Part shown: piece after piece, positions 11,131 to 21,978 of the stretch
Position numbering within the stretch: the first letter of the stretch is position 1
How the letters are laid out: each line of letters opens with the position of its first letter
NCBI GenBank assembly: GCA_024291935.2
Contig: CM044313.1
Span: forward strand, 89,155,001-89,219,000
DNA from: Okapia johnstoni
Taxonomy: Eukaryota; Chordata; Mammalia; Artiodactyla; Giraffidae
Direction of reading: 5' to 3'
Length of the DNA: 64,000 bases
Position numbers and translations under genes: made by a program
The notes under the pieces: generated by a model
Databases searched by the model: none
The model's input: only the letters and a program-made list of their open reading frames with translations
Told to the model about the DNA's origin: nothing

Positions 11131-11450
11131 TATAGGAGACTTTTTTTAACTTTTAAAAAATTTATAATAAAAACATAACATATAATGTTATATAATAAAA
11201 ACACAACATAAAAACATGATAAAAAGTCAAAGATGAGATTTATCATCTTACACATTGAAGTGTATAGTTTACTAATCTTTACATTATTTACGTCATTATG
11301 CAACAGAAGTCTGGAACTTCTTCAGCTTGCAAAGCCAAAATTGTGTGCCCATGGAAAAATAATTCCTCTTCTCCCTGCCGCAGCCCATGGGAACCACAAT
11401 TCTGCCTTTTATTTGTATGGGTTTGGTTACTTTTTGATTACTTTAGATAT
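11131..11450 (-). mobile_element. L1M 3'-UTR remnant, antisense
   Basis: The string of landmarks ACATAACATAAAA, ACACATTGAAGTGTATAG, TTATGCAACAGAAGTCTGGAACTT and CTTGCAAAGCCAAAATTGTG follows the antisense 3' end of an old L1M. Heavy divergence indicates an ancient copy. Confidence 0.6.
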
Positions 11451-11454
11451 ATTA

Positions 11455-11512
11455 CAGCATTGTGCACAATGTCCAGGAAGTAGAAACAACCCAAATGTTC
11501 AGAGAAGATGTA
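11455..11512 (+). mobile_element. L1M sense fragment, left piece
   Basis: GTGCACAATGTCC and GTAGAAACAACCCAAATGTTC match the L1 ORF2 end/3' UTR junction (...ATGGAAACAACCCAAATGTCC). A later stretch of the same L1 region resumes at about 15037, suggesting that the LTR block between them was inserted into this L1. Confidence 0.5.
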
Positions 11513-11790
11513 TGGTGTTAGAGAGGAAGGAATTTTTCTCTACCCTTCTAGATTCTTCTGACTGGACTACAAATTAAGTTGACATGAGATAGGAAAACAG
11601 AAGAAAATCAGACCAAATTTTAATGAGATGTATACATGGGAGAGACACAGGAAAACTTGAATAATTCACCAGCATGGCTGAAGCCCTCACTAAACACCAT
11701 CTTCAGCTAAGGACAAAAGAAAATGTTGGGAGTAATGATTTGGGACTTCCTAGGGGAAGAAGGCAATTCACATGAAAGTAGAAAAACAAA
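11513..11790 (+). mobile_element. ERVL-like LTR, left part
   Basis: Begins TGTTAGAGAGGAAGG and shares order and wording (TTCTTCTGACTGGACT, CAGGAAAACTTGAATAATTC) with the inverted copy at 16231-16776, so both belong to one LTR family. It is split by the L1 at 11791 and resumes at 14156. Confidence 0.5.
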
Positions 11791-11795
11791 TGCTT

Positions 11796-13691
11796 ATAGA
11801 TGCAGAGAAAACTTTCAGCAAAATTCAACACCCATTTATGATGAAAACTCTGCAGAAAGCAGGCATAGAAGAAACCTACCTTAACATAATAAAGGCCATA
11901 TATGACAAACCCACAGCACACATTATTGTCAGTGGTGAAAAACTGAAAGCATTTCCTCTAAGATCAGGAACAAGACAAGGGTACCCAGTCACATCCAATA
12001 TTCACCATAGTTTTGGAAGTCCTACCCACAGCAATCAGAGAAGAAAAAGAGATAAAAGAATCCAGATCAGAAAAGAAGAAGCAAAACTGTCACTGTTGGC
12101 AGATGACATGACGCTATACATAGAAAACCCTAAAGATTCCAGAAAATTGCTGTAACTAATCAATGAATATAGTAATGTCTCAGGATATAAAATTAATATA
12201 CAAAATTCCCTTGCATTCCTATACACTAACAATGAAAAATCAGAAAGAGAAGTTAAGGAAACAATCCCGTTCACCATTACAACGGAACAGAATAAAATAC
12301 CTAGGAATAAACCTACCTAGAGAGTCAAAAGATCTGTATGCAGAAAACTATACGACCCTGATGAAAGAAATGAAAGATGACACAAAGAGATGGATAGATA
12401 TACCATGTTCTTGGATTGAAACAATCAATATTGTGAAAATGACTATAATATCCAGAGTAATCTACAGATTCCATGTACAGATACCAAACTATCAATGGTA
12501 TTTCTCACATAACTAGAACAAAAAATTTCACTATTTGTATGGAAACACAAAAGACCCTAAATACCAAGCAATCTTGAGAAAGAAAAACAGAGCTGGAGGA
12601 ATCAACCTTCCTCATTTCAGACTATACTACAAAGCTACAGTCATCAAGATAGTATGGTACTGGAATAAAACCAGAAATATAGACCAATGGAACAAGATAG
12701 AAAGCCCGAAGATAAACCCACACATCTGTGGGCACCTTGTATTTGACAAAGATAGCAAGAATGTACAGTGGAGAAAAGATAGCCTTTTAAATAAGTGGTG
12801 CTGAGGAAACTGGACAGCTACATGTAAAAAAGTGAAACTAGAACACTTCCTAACACCATGCACAAAAATCAAGAAAAGTGGATTAAATAATTAAATATAA
12901 GGCCAGAAGCTATAAAGCTCTCAGAGGAAAAACATAGACAGTACATTCTTTGACATAAATGACAGCAATATCTTTGACCGACCTCCTAGAGTGATGGAAA
13001 TAAAAACAAAGAATAAATAAATAGGACTTAATTAAAACCTTTTGTGCTGCAAAAGAAACCACGAACAAGATTAAAGGACAACCTCAGAATGGGAGAAAAT
13101 TATTGCAAATGAAACAAATGACAAAGAATTAATCCCCAGAATATGTTAATACAACAGCTCATATAGCTCAACATCAGAGAAACCGCCCAATCAAAAAATG
13201 GACAGAAGACCTAAACGGATATTTCTCAAAACAAGACATACATTGGCAAATAAGCATATGAAAAGATGCCCACATCACTCATTATTAGAGAATTGCCGAT
13301 CAGGACTACAATAAGGTATCATCTCACACCAATCAGAATGGCCATCATCAAAAAATCTACTAACAGTAAATGCTGGAAAGGGTGAGGAGAAAAGGAAACC
13401 CTCTTGTACTGTTGGTGGGAATGTAAATTGATACAGCCACTATAGAGAACGGTATGGAGATTCCTTAAAAACTAGGAATAAACCTACCATATGACCCAAC
13501 AATCCCACTCCTGGGCATATGCCCTAAGAAAACTGTAACTGAAAAAGGCACGTGTACCCAAGTGTTCATTGCAGCACTCTTTACAATAGCTAGGACATGG
13601 AAGCAACTTAGATGTCCATCAACAGATGAATGCATAAAGAAGCTATGATACATATATACAATAGAATATTGCTCAGTCATAAGAAAGAACA
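11796..13691 (+). pseudogene. L1 ORF2 remnant (RT to C-terminus)
   Basis: Starts at the L1 RT segment [15 protein letters not shown], continues [27 protein letters not shown] and the catalytic box LADDMTLY (L-A-D-D at 12096-12107, so both aspartates are kept). Thumb and connection pieces follow ([16 protein letters not shown], 12308 on; [18 protein letters not shown], about 12595). In the C-terminal cysteine region (13370-13440) the second Cys codon is TGA, and the His is Tyr. Several frameshifts separate the pieces. No activity is possible. Confidence 0.88.
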
Positions 13692-14155
13692 CATCTGAGT
13701 TAGTTCTAACTAGGTAAATGAACCTAGAGCCTATTCTATAGAGTGAAGTAATTCAGAAAGAGAAAAACAAATATCATATATATGGAATCTAGAAATATGG
13801 TACTGATGAACCTATTAGCAGGGCAGCAGTGGAGACACAGACATAGTGAACGGACTTGTGAACACAGTTGGGGGAAGGCGAGGGAGGGACGAATTAAGAG
13901 AGTAGCATGGAAACATATATATTGCCATATGTAATAGAGAGCCATTGGGAATTTGCTATGATGTATGATGCAGGGAGCTCAAACCCAGTGCTCTGTGACA
14001 ACCTAGAGGGGTGGGATGGAGTGGGAGATGGAAGGAAGGTTCAAGAGGGAGAGGACATAAGTATAGCTGTGGCTGGTTCAAGTTGACATACAGCAGAAAC
14101 CAACACAATATTGTAACACAATTATCCTCCAATTGAAAATAAATTTTAAAAAAAG
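13692..14155 (+). other. L1 3' UTR of the 2.37-kb copy
   Basis: Holds the same landmarks as the other L1 3' ends here: TATATGGAATCTAGAAATATG, TGATGAACCTATTAGCAGGGC, GTGGAGACACAGACATAG, ACAGCAGAAACCAACACAAT and a final AATAAA followed by A-runs. Confidence 0.88.
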
Positions 14156-15036
14156 GAAAAACAAAAACAATCAAATGTTTGGTAAACAGATTTTTGCTGG
14201 GCTGTGCATAGAAAATGGGACACAGGAATTTTAACAGACTTTTCCAGGTTCCTTTCTATCTATCATACCTAGTTCATACTATACTATGAATATATCTATA
14301 GTAACAGCTCCATTCCTGTAAAAGGGCCTTTATCTAAATTCTTTCGGACAGTTAGGGGAAAAGTGAAAGGTTCTTCCTGAGGTCTTTTAGATCTTGACTG
14401 TTTTCAGCTCTGCATGCCAAAGAGACACATTTCGGGGTGACAAATATTGCTCCCTTACAATGGGCAAAAGAAACATGGCCTATACACACAAGGAAATATT
14501 ATTTTGTTTTAAACAAACAAGGAAATTCTGTCACATGTTTGTAGTGTAAGCCCTGATAATTGGTTTCTCTTTGTAATGCAAGTTCCTGACTTTAGCTTAG
14601 ATTGCTGAGCTATCCATTTCCAAGATGGCTATCTGAATAAACACCTTACCAGACATGGGACTGGAAGGTGATTCAGGCCACACTCCCCTCCCTTCCCTTT
14701 CTCCCCACCCCTTCACCCCAGCTCGGAAGTTCCACTGTTACAAGATATTTGGAAGATTTAGATTACTAACAGTTTGGCTACTTTTTTCTTTTCTTCTCTT
14801 CTTTTTCTGTGCTTTGATTCCCACTCTTATGTTTTAAATTCACCAATACAGAGTGAACCCATGGAAACTTAAGCCTTCACCCTTCACCCCAATAAAAACA
14901 GATTCCCAGCCTTGCACACTCCCTCTTGCTCTGTGGCTCCAGGCATGCTGTGTAACCTCCAGGAACTGTGAGTCATTAACCTTTTTATCTTTTCAGTTTT
15001 CTTGCTGAGGGTGTCTTGCAATCATATAAGCACCAC
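14156..15036 (+). mobile_element. ERVL-like LTR, right part, with poly(A) signal
   Basis: Resumes after the L1 with ATGTTTGGTAAACAG and AGAAAATGGGACACAGG. A CCCCAATAAAAACAG signal lies at 14888-14902, followed by a T/C-rich downstream block (CTCCCTCTTGCTCTGTGG) as at an R-U5 boundary. The end is placed near CACCACA (15036) because L1M-like sequence follows, but this edge is soft. Confidence 0.45.
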
Positions 15037-15135
15037 AAAGTCTGATCCAGCAGCAAACATTAATCCTTGAGGACATTATGCTAAGTGAAAAAGCCAGTCA
15101 CAAAAAGACAAATACTCTATGAGTCCACTTATGTG
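15037..15135 (+). mobile_element. L1M sense fragment, right piece
   Basis: TTGAGGACATTATGCTAAGTG, AGCCAGTCACAAAAAGACA and TATGAGTCCACTTATGTGA are standard L1M 3'-UTR landmarks in sense order. Probably the continuation of the piece at 11455-11512. Confidence 0.65.
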
Positions 15136-15312
15136 AAACATTAAATTTTAATTATTTTATTACTTTCTAAGTTTGTCAGTAAACTACGAACTTTAAGAGC
15201 ATTTTAGATATGTGAAAAGAAAATCAAATGTAGGTGGTATTGCTAAGGGAGCTCTTTAAAATGGAGCCAGAGGCCATTGAGAAAGTAGGATTGATGCACA
15301 TCTCAGCCCAGA
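15136..15312. other. AT-rich spacer
   Basis: Nothing recognised. Confidence 0.45.
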
Positions 15313-15525
15313 TATGTGTGTGTTAGTCCTTCAGTCATATCCTACTCTTTTGCAACTCCATGGACTGTAGCCTGCCAGGCTCCTCTGTCCATGGAATTCT
15401 CCAGGCAAGAATACTGGAGTGGGTAGCCATTTCCTTCTCCAGGGGATCTTCCCCATCCAAGGATCAAACCCAGGTCTCTGCACTGCAGGCAGATTTTTTA
15501 CCATCTGAGCCACCAGGGAAGCCCT
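15313..15525 (-). mobile_element. Bov-tA SINE, antisense, full length
   Basis: Runs from GTGTGTGTTAGTCCTTCAGTC (SINE tail side) to GAGCCACCAGGGAAGCCC (tRNA-like head). The antisense B box GGATCAAACC at about 15461-15470 differs by one base from a perfect box. Low divergence overall. Confidence 0.95.
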
Positions 15526-15589
15526 CAGTCCAGATGGAATCTGTGAATTTTTGACCCGCCCCACTTCTCAGAACACTAGGTTTATGGAA

Positions 15590-15695
15590 ATCTGTGCCTT
15601 CTAAATTGCAGTTCCTACAATTTCTTACTATAATTCTTAAGACTCCAAATAAAGCTCTTTGTTCTTTGTAGCCTCAATACTAATTATTGTTTGAC
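15590..15695 (+). mobile_element. ERV LTR 3' fragment, sense
   Basis: CTCCAAATAAAGCTCTTTG then TTCTTTGTAGCCTCAATAC ending TTGTTTGACA is the sense counterpart of the LTR end at 10117-10200. Only the R-U5 part is present. Confidence 0.55.
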
Positions 15696-16230
15696 AGAAA
15701 TGGCTCAGGCACTTAGAATTTATTGACTACCTACTGTATAAAAGGAATGTCACTTCTTCATGCATGTGAAGTGATTAGTAGACCGATGTGACATTTAATC
15801 TCAAACAATTATAACTCGGGTCATCTGTCAGTTGTCAAGGGATTAAATTTATAAACACAAAAATTCCAGAAGAGCTATATGTGTATTGTGCCATTTATTT
15901 AAAATATTTTAAAAACATGGTGCTCCATGCCAAATAAGAGTTAGTAAGAAAACCACTGCATTTATTATATATTTGTATAGTTGTACTCTTATTCCAAAAT
16001 CATCCAGTTTTTACTAAAGAAACAAGTTTATATTGAGACAAATTGCTTTGATAGTATCTAAGATACATTTCAAAGAAACCAGAAAGGTAATGTGTTTTTG
16101 CCCTGAGCGTATTCTAAAACTAGGAAAATAAGGTTATTTTATAAGAGTCCTATTGCTTATATTTTATTTATAATATATATATTTTTGCTTTAAATATATA
16201 CTGTTACAGTTGATTAAAGTGGTGACATGA
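15696..16230. other. AT-rich single-copy DNA
   Basis: No gene or clear repeat. A TATATATA-rich stretch lies at about 16170-16200. Confidence 0.5.
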
Positions 16231-16776
16231 TACTTCTAGTTGGAAAGAGCCGATAATTTGATACCCTTCATTTTTCACAAAAACAGAAGATTGTCAGCCC
16301 TCTCTTTGGTGGGAAGGTTATTTTAGGTAGATTATTTTTAACAAACAGCAAACTTAGAGAAAAACGCTGAAAATCAAGTAGAAGTTGCCTTTTTGAAAAA
16401 GACATTTGCATTTATAAGAAACATCTCCACTTGTATGAGTGTTTACCTCTCTATTCCAGGAAGAAGAGGGTGACTAGATCTCTAGAAACTGGGAGAAGGG
16501 GAACACCTAAATCTGCTTAACAATCTGACCATTAGTAATCGGGTTTTTCCCAATGGCCTCCCACAACTGGCCTCCTCACTCCCCAGTATCCTATTGGGAC
16601 GTTTCAAAGAGTTATTCAGTTTTCCTGAGTGTCTCCTATTTTAACAGGAGGTATTCATGTTATCAAACTTCTGTCTCTTTGTCTCCTGTTAATCTGTCTT
16701 TTATTACAAGGCAAGTCCAGTCAAGAACCTTGAAGGTTAGAAGGAAAATTATTTTTCCTCCCCTACAATGTGAAAG
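16231..16776 (-). mobile_element. ERVL-like LTR, antisense
   Basis: Ends CCTCCCCTACA, the reverse complement of an LTR start TGTAGGGGAGG. Read backwards it gives GGTTCTTGACTGGACT and GACACTCAGGAAAACTGAATAA, which line up with the LTR beginning at 11513. An open frame at 16553-16828 falls on this LTR and is not taken as a gene. Confidence 0.5.
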
Positions 16777-17156
16777 ATATCAACAAAAATTCAGATACAG
16801 AAAGATAAATCACCTTCTAATAAAATAATAATAATTAGATATAGTGTATATTTACATTCAGTTTAACTGTGATAAATACTTTACGTATGGAGCTTTTAGC
16901 CAGATAATAGTTTTTCACACTTTTCAGGTAAGGAAATAACATTTAGAAAGATGTCCAAACATAATTTTTTTAACTGTGCTTTTGATTTCTATTTAGCATT
17001 GAGAAATAATAAACCTATTATATTTTTCATTGAAAAAATCTTTTATGAAATGATAAAATTAAACAGTTCAGCAAATGCTTAGGAATCCACCTCCTAGATT
17101 TTAACTCCGCGCTGCAGCTGCTGTAAAGAGATATTAACAAAATAATAGCAAACAGA
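16777..17156. other. AT-rich single-copy DNA
   Basis: No recognised feature. Confidence 0.5.
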
Positions 17157-17468
17157 AACCTAATTAAATCAGGACTTCTCTGGTGCCCCAGTGGTTAAGA
17201 ATCCACCTGCCAATGCATGAGTCATGGGTTGATGTCTGGTCTGGGAACTAAGGGGCCCACATGCCTTGGGTCACCTAAGCCTGTGCACCACAACTTCTGA
17301 AGCCTGTGCATGTAGAGTATGCACTCTGCAACAAGAGAAGCCACCATAATGAGAAGCCCACACATCCCAACTAGAGAGTAGCCCCCACTTGCTGCAGCTG
17401 CAGAAAGATGGTACACAGTGAGGACCAAGCACAGCCAAAGTTAAATAAATAAATAACCTCAATTAAAT
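17157..17468 (+). mobile_element. CHR-type tRNA-Glu SINE with TSD
   Basis: The body 17170-17454 starts AGGACTTCTCTGGTGCCCCAG, has AAGAATCCACCTGCC, the AACTAAGGGGCCCACATGCC block, GCACAGCCAAAG and a TAAATAAATAAATAA tail, the arrangement of the cetartiodactyl CHR SINE. Flanks AACCTAATTAAAT (17157-17169) and AACCTCAATTAAAT (17455-17468) form a target-site duplication with one inserted base. Open frames on the opposite strand are not genes. Confidence 0.85.
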
Positions 17469-17790
17469 AGAATTGGGAGCCCAGAATGGGGAGCGCTCAT
17501 GCCCTGTGATGATAGTAGAGCCCAACAGAAAAAAATAAATACTCTGCTTTGCTGGCAAGTGCTCAGTGAAAAGCCTTCTACTGTATTTATTATGTCCTCC
17601 CAACTTCCTTTTCTTCTCTATAAAAAATTTTTTTCTTTCCCTTGCCATGTGGGAACTGGCGCATGGCTCACCACAGTTGCAGACCCTGAATTTCAATTCT
17701 CTGCTGATCCCAAATAAACTCATCTTGGCTGAAAAAATACCTAGCAGTATATTTCTTTCATGTCAACAGAAGCATTGTAAGCAAAGCAGA
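17469..17790 (+). mobile_element. Candidate LTR with TATA-like and poly(A) signals
   Basis: A TCTATAAAAAA box (about 17618) precedes a CCATGTGGGAACTGGCGCATGG block and CCCAAATAAACTCATC (17708-17723), a promoter-to-polyadenylation layout at LTR spacing. The ends are not defined. A class I ERV LTR is my reading; a different old repeat is possible. Confidence 0.35.
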
Positions 17791-18008
17791 CACTTGGGAT
17801 TTTTTTTTTTTTAATTTTTAAAACATTCCCCTTGGAACCTGCAGACACATTTCTCCATTTAGATACAAACTCCAAGCAAGTACGCATGCAAACACCACTA
17901 CCTCTGAAACCAAGACACAGAGCAGCACACACCCCCCCGGCAAAGGATCCCTGAACATCAGTTTGTCCTCAGCCTGTGCCTCTGCCATTATTTGCTTTAT
18001 TTTTCAAC
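17791..18008. other. Unassigned DNA with a T-run
   Basis: T-rich run at about 17802-17814 and a short C-run at 17932-17937. Nothing else recognised. Confidence 0.45.
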
Positions 18009-18250
18009 CATCCTATTTCACAGCTTCCCAGCTGGCACCAGTGGTAAAGAACCCACCTGCCAAAGCAGGAGATTTAAGAGACATAGGTTTGATCTCTGGG
18101 TTGGGAAGATCCCAGGAGAGCATGGCAGCCAACTCCAGTATTCTTGCCTGGAGAATTCCACGGACAGAGGAGCCTAGTGGGCTACAGTCCAAGGCATTGC
18201 CAAGAGTCAGACAAGACTATAACGACTTAGCATACACATCCTGTTTCACA
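18009..18250 (+). mobile_element. Bov-tA SINE with 14-bp TSD
   Basis: Body 18023-18236: GCTTCCCAGCTGGCACCAGTGG head, AGAACCCACCTGCC, GTATTCTTGCCTGGAGAATTCC, AGAGTCAGACAAGAC. Flanks CATCCTATTTCACA (18009-18022) and CATCCTGTTTCACA (18237-18250) differ at one of 14 positions. Confidence 0.95.
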
Positions 18251-19057
18251 CTTTGAGCTGTAATTTCTCCAACATTATTGACCATAAGGACAGCCTATAT
18301 GAATCTATATATATGACCTATCTACCAACTCCCGTCTGTAGCATGCCCAGAAAAGCATTATGCCTATTCCAGGCTATTACTTTTCACAATTAAAACATAA
18401 ACATGAAAAAACAGAGTCATTCATGAGTTTGAACACTTTTACTTAGAGCAGTAGTGTCTATGTCAGCCTGATGAATGCATCCTCAAGATGATTTATAGCA
18501 GCATCATTTATAATTTTAGACAAGCATCTCCAACTGACTCTGCCTCCTCCACCAAGACATGATCCTCCGTTTACATCAAAGGTATTCTATCCCTCAGCAC
18601 AGATATGTGGATAAGGATTCTTTATTCCTCTTAGCAAAACTGTACCTATGATGACAATGAATGTAATTATAAATAGGCCACTGAATAAACAAACGAAAAT
18701 TACTTTTAATTAATACTAATTTTGGAGTTAAGCTAAAAGAAATAAAACAAGTGATATTAAGAGATAATTGTTTAATTCAGTAGAAATAGTCATATTTTTG
18801 TGAGGGCACATAAATACGTTTGTATGGTGAGAGCACACAAATGCAACCTTACCAGCAGCTTCAGAAAATTCACTGTTCTACAAAATGTATTCTCCTTGGG
18901 AGCTTATTAAATAGAAGACAGCATGACTAACAGGATTAGAATATTTACTTTACAAATTACTGAGATTATAATAATCTGTAGGACAGGTTGCTATGAAAAA
19001 TGCAGTCAGACACTTAGAGCTCCCTTCAAATTTTAATGATTGTTGTATTAATTACTG
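18251..19057. other. Single-copy DNA, no gene seen
   Basis: About 800 bases with no recognised repeat or coding signal. Confidence 0.5.
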
Positions 19058-19280
19058 TGGGCTTCCCAGGTGGCATTGTGGTAGAGAATACCCCTACCAA
19101 TGCAGGAGATGCTAGAGAAGTGGGTTGGATCCCTGGATCTAAATGGTCCCCTGAAGTATGAAATGGCAACCCACTCCAATATTCTTTCCTGGGAAATCCC
19201 ATGGACAGAGGAACCTGGTGGCTATCGTCTATGGAGTCACAAAGAGCCAAACATGACTGAGTGACTGAGCACACACACAC
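19058..19280 (+). mobile_element. Bov-tA SINE, full length
   Basis: Head GGGCTTCCCAGGTGGCATTG, then CCAATGCAGGAGATGC, GGCAACCCACTCCAATATTC, and a tail GTGACTGAGCACACACACAC. ATTAATT follows the tail (19281) and also precedes the head (19047), a weak 7-bp duplication. Confidence 0.93.
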
Positions 19281-19390
19281 ATTAATTGCAGCATAGGTAC
19301 TGGAAGGCTAGATATAACATTTAATTTTGGTTCAGTACCAAAATACAAGGGCCAAAGAAAAGGGTGTCATTTTGTAGAGCTTTAATGTAA
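19281..19390. other. Single-copy spacer
   Basis: Nothing recognised between the Bov-tA tail and the hairpin cluster. Confidence 0.45.
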
Positions 19391-19449
19391 ATATAAATCA
19401 CTTTCTTAGTGATTTATATCACTAAGATATAAACCACTTTGTGGTTTAT
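19391..19449. repeat. Cluster of three perfect short inverted repeats
   Basis: Arms ATATAAATCACT (19391-19402) and AGTGATTTATAT (19408-19419) pair across a 5-base loop. Overlapping this, CTTAGTGAT (19405-19413) pairs with ATCACTAAG (19418-19426) over a 4-base loop. Next, ATAAACCAC (19429-19437) pairs with GTGGTTTAT (19441-19449) over 3 bases. The first two cannot form together. I do not know what this is. Confidence 0.85.
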
Positions 19450-19576
19450 CCTGTGTAGTTCCCAGCAGAAGAGAATTTCCACATTCAAAAGCAACAAGGC
19501 CTGGTAAGCCTCACACAATTACTGAACCTTCATAGTTTCTGAAATACAGTAACATTCAATTAAAATATATTAAAAT
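19450..19576. other. Single-copy spacer
   Basis: Nothing recognised before the BovB copy. Confidence 0.45.
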
Positions 19577-20282
19577 TAATATTCTTTAGTTCAGTTCAGT
19601 TCAGTCACTCAGTCGTGTCCGACTCTTTGCGACCCCATGAATTGCAGCACGCCAGGCCTCCCTGTCCATCACCAACTCCTGGAGTCTACCCAAACCCATG
19701 TCCAACGAGTCAGTGATGCCATCCAACCATCTCATCCTCTGTCATTTCCTTCTCCTCCTGCCCCCAATCCTACCCAGCATTAGGGTCTTTTCCAATGAGT
19801 CAACTCTTCACATGAGGTGGCCAAAGTATTGGAGTTTCAGCTTCAACATCAGTCCTTCCAATGAACACCCAGGATTGATCTCCTTTAGGATGGACTGGTT
19901 GGATCTCCTTGCAGTCCAAGGGACTCTCCAGAGTCTTCTCCAACACCACAGTTCAAAAGCATCAATTCTTCGGTGCTCAGCTTTCTTCACCATCCAACTC
20001 TCACATCCATACATGACCACTGGAAAAACCATAGCCTTGACTAGACAGACTTTTGTTGGCAAAGGAATGTCTCTGCTTTTAAATATGCCATCTAGGTTGG
20101 TCATAACCTTCCTTCCAAGGAGTAAGCGTCTTTTAATTTCATGGCTGCAATCACCATCAGCAGTGATTTTGGAGCCCAAAAAAGTAAAGTATGACACTGT
20201 TTCCACTCTTTTCCCATCGATTTCCCATGAAGTTATGGGACCAGATGCCATGATCTTAGTTTATAATATTTATAATATTCTT
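19577..20282 (-). mobile_element. BovB LINE 3' region, antisense, young-looking, with TSD
   Basis: Body 19587-20272, with the 3' tail at the left as repeated AGTTC units (TAGTTCAGTTCAGTTCAG). TAATATTCTT occurs at 19577-19586 and 20273-20282, a plausible 10-bp duplication in AT-rich DNA. The minus strand keeps one open BovB frame of 147 codons (19808-20251) covering GSKITADGDCSHEIKRR to YFGHLM. A TGA right after HLM is the same stop as in the copy at 857-1408. Confidence 0.93.
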
Positions 20283-21758
20283 ATTTATGCTTTTAGTTCT
20301 ATACAAAGTAGCATTAATTACTATTCATGCAACCTTGATTCTTGTCATGGAGAGATAGTTATCCCTCTGTATTCCATGTACCTTGACTTCCTAAATTTAT
20401 CACAACCTGGAGTTTTAGGTGGTTATAAGGTACCCAGAATAAATGTTACATTTTCCAACCTCCCCTGAAGCTAAGCATTCCTTAGTGTCCTAGTTCTGTC
20501 CTCTAGCTATAAAACAAAGTGTCATATGGCAGCTTCCAGGAATATTTCTTAAGAAACAACCAATTATATGTGCCTTATACTTTTTCATCCTGAGACTTAG
20601 AATGCATATACAGCTACAGCCTCATCCTGAATTATATAACAAAGACCACCTAGAAAAAGCAGAAACCTGCGGACCTTTCTGTCCTTCAGGACCATGGACA
20701 GAACTGTCATTATAACTCTGGAGATCCTACCTCTGTTTCTCTACAGAAAAAACAAGTTTCAACTGTATTAATATATTTTCAATCCTTTTTTACTTTGATG
20801 TCTGCTTCTTATGAGCCAGACTAATTCCAAATGATGAAACTATTTAAATGCTTCTAGTCTAGGTTAAACATTTTAAAAAGGTATAGTGTGTAAAAAAATG
20901 TGCGATTCGGTTTGAAAAACTCTGGAGTTTATATAGTGGCAGAAAATCTTATGCAGACTCGTTTTAAAACTCAGAGTGCCTTCATTGGCTAGAGAATGAA
21001 GCTAAGTGGAGCCAACCTGTATTTGTTATTCATAGTGAAGAGATTTGTGTGGAATGTTAGAATTCAACCATCAGTATGCTGGCTACCCTGGTAGAATACA
21101 GAGCAAGTACTTGGAGTTTTTCATTGGAGGAATTATATAATAATCAAGCTTGCAGGGGAAATTACCAGCATTATCCTTTGTGTATAGTAACTTCTCTTAA
21201 ATGTATTGATATAAATACATGTGTATTTCACAACTATATCTGGGCTGGTGAACCTTGCTTAAAGGAAAAAAAAATCATTCAACTGTGGATGTTTATGTCA
21301 CAAGAAATGATCTTCAGCTTCAGTGATACAGAAGATACCTCTCTGCTTCCTCAGTGGGCTGAATACCATAACTGAGTCCACTTAGAGGAATGAGTTTAGC
21401 ATTCTTAAAGTCTTTCTCTGACAAGAATTCCTCTTCCAGTAGGCATGAATCCTAAGAAGCAGCCCAAGGTTGCTTACTGACCAGGTGAAGACGAACACAT
21501 GAACAATGGGGTCCAGAAAGTCACAAGGTGGTCTGGAATAAATTGGTCCATTTAAGAAGGATGATGGTAATTAGTTCAGTCAATGAAACTTACTCACTCT
21601 TTAATTAGGAAGCCAAATTGCCTGTTTGAAATAAGTGAATGAGATAGCAAACATGTCCAGAGATGGTAAGTGAGAGATCAAGAAATAGCAGTCGATTCTA
21701 AACTTGGTTAAGACCCAGAATGACTTTTCATTCTCAAAACAAAGCTTATATCTTTACA
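20283..21758. other. 1.5 kb single-copy DNA
   Basis: No gene, RNA or recognised repeat. An open frame at 21076-21375 on the plus strand (99 codons) has no recognisable motif and no supporting signal. Confidence 0.5.
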
Positions 21759-21978
21759 TGGAGCTTCCCAGGTGGCACTAGTGTTAGAATCCGCCTACCA
21801 GTGCAGGAGATGTAAGAGACACGGGTTCGATCCCAGGATAAGGGAGATCCCCTGGAGGACAGCATGGCCATCCACTCAAGTATTCTTGCCTGGAGAATCC
21901 CATGGGCAGAGGACCCTGGTGGGCTACAGTCCATAGGGTCACAAAGAGTCGGACAACACTACTGAAGCAAATTGGCAT
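21759..21978 (+). mobile_element. Bov-tA SINE with intact B box
   Basis: Head GGAGCTTCCCAGGTGGCACTAG, B box GGTTCGATCC at 21824-21833 matching the pol III consensus, then GGAGATCCCCTGGAGGACAGC and AAAGAGTCGGACAACAC. It lacks a CT and a few bases in the A-box area (GTGTTAGAATCC), so transcription is uncertain. Confidence 0.95.

Larger units (their letters stand above)
11781..14165 (+). mobile_element. L1 LINE, 2.37 kb, sense, with 10-bp TSD
   Basis: The element body is 11791-14155. Perfect GAAAAACAAA copies flank it (11781-11790 and 14156-14165). It contains the second half of ORF2 and a 3' UTR ending in AATAAATTTTAAAAAAAGG. It is 5'-truncated within the reverse transcriptase region and carries many stops. 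It is the largest L1 in the window and lies inside an older LTR. Confidence 0.92.

Noticed and set aside
17157..17468. A tRNA gene at the start of this block
   Set aside because: The tRNA-like head belongs to a CHR SINE with a TAAA-type tail and TSD.
19698..20468. 256-codon plus-strand open frame, the second longest in the window
   Set aside because: It lies opposite the BovB coding strand and then runs into AT-rich flank; the real coding remnant is on the minus strand.
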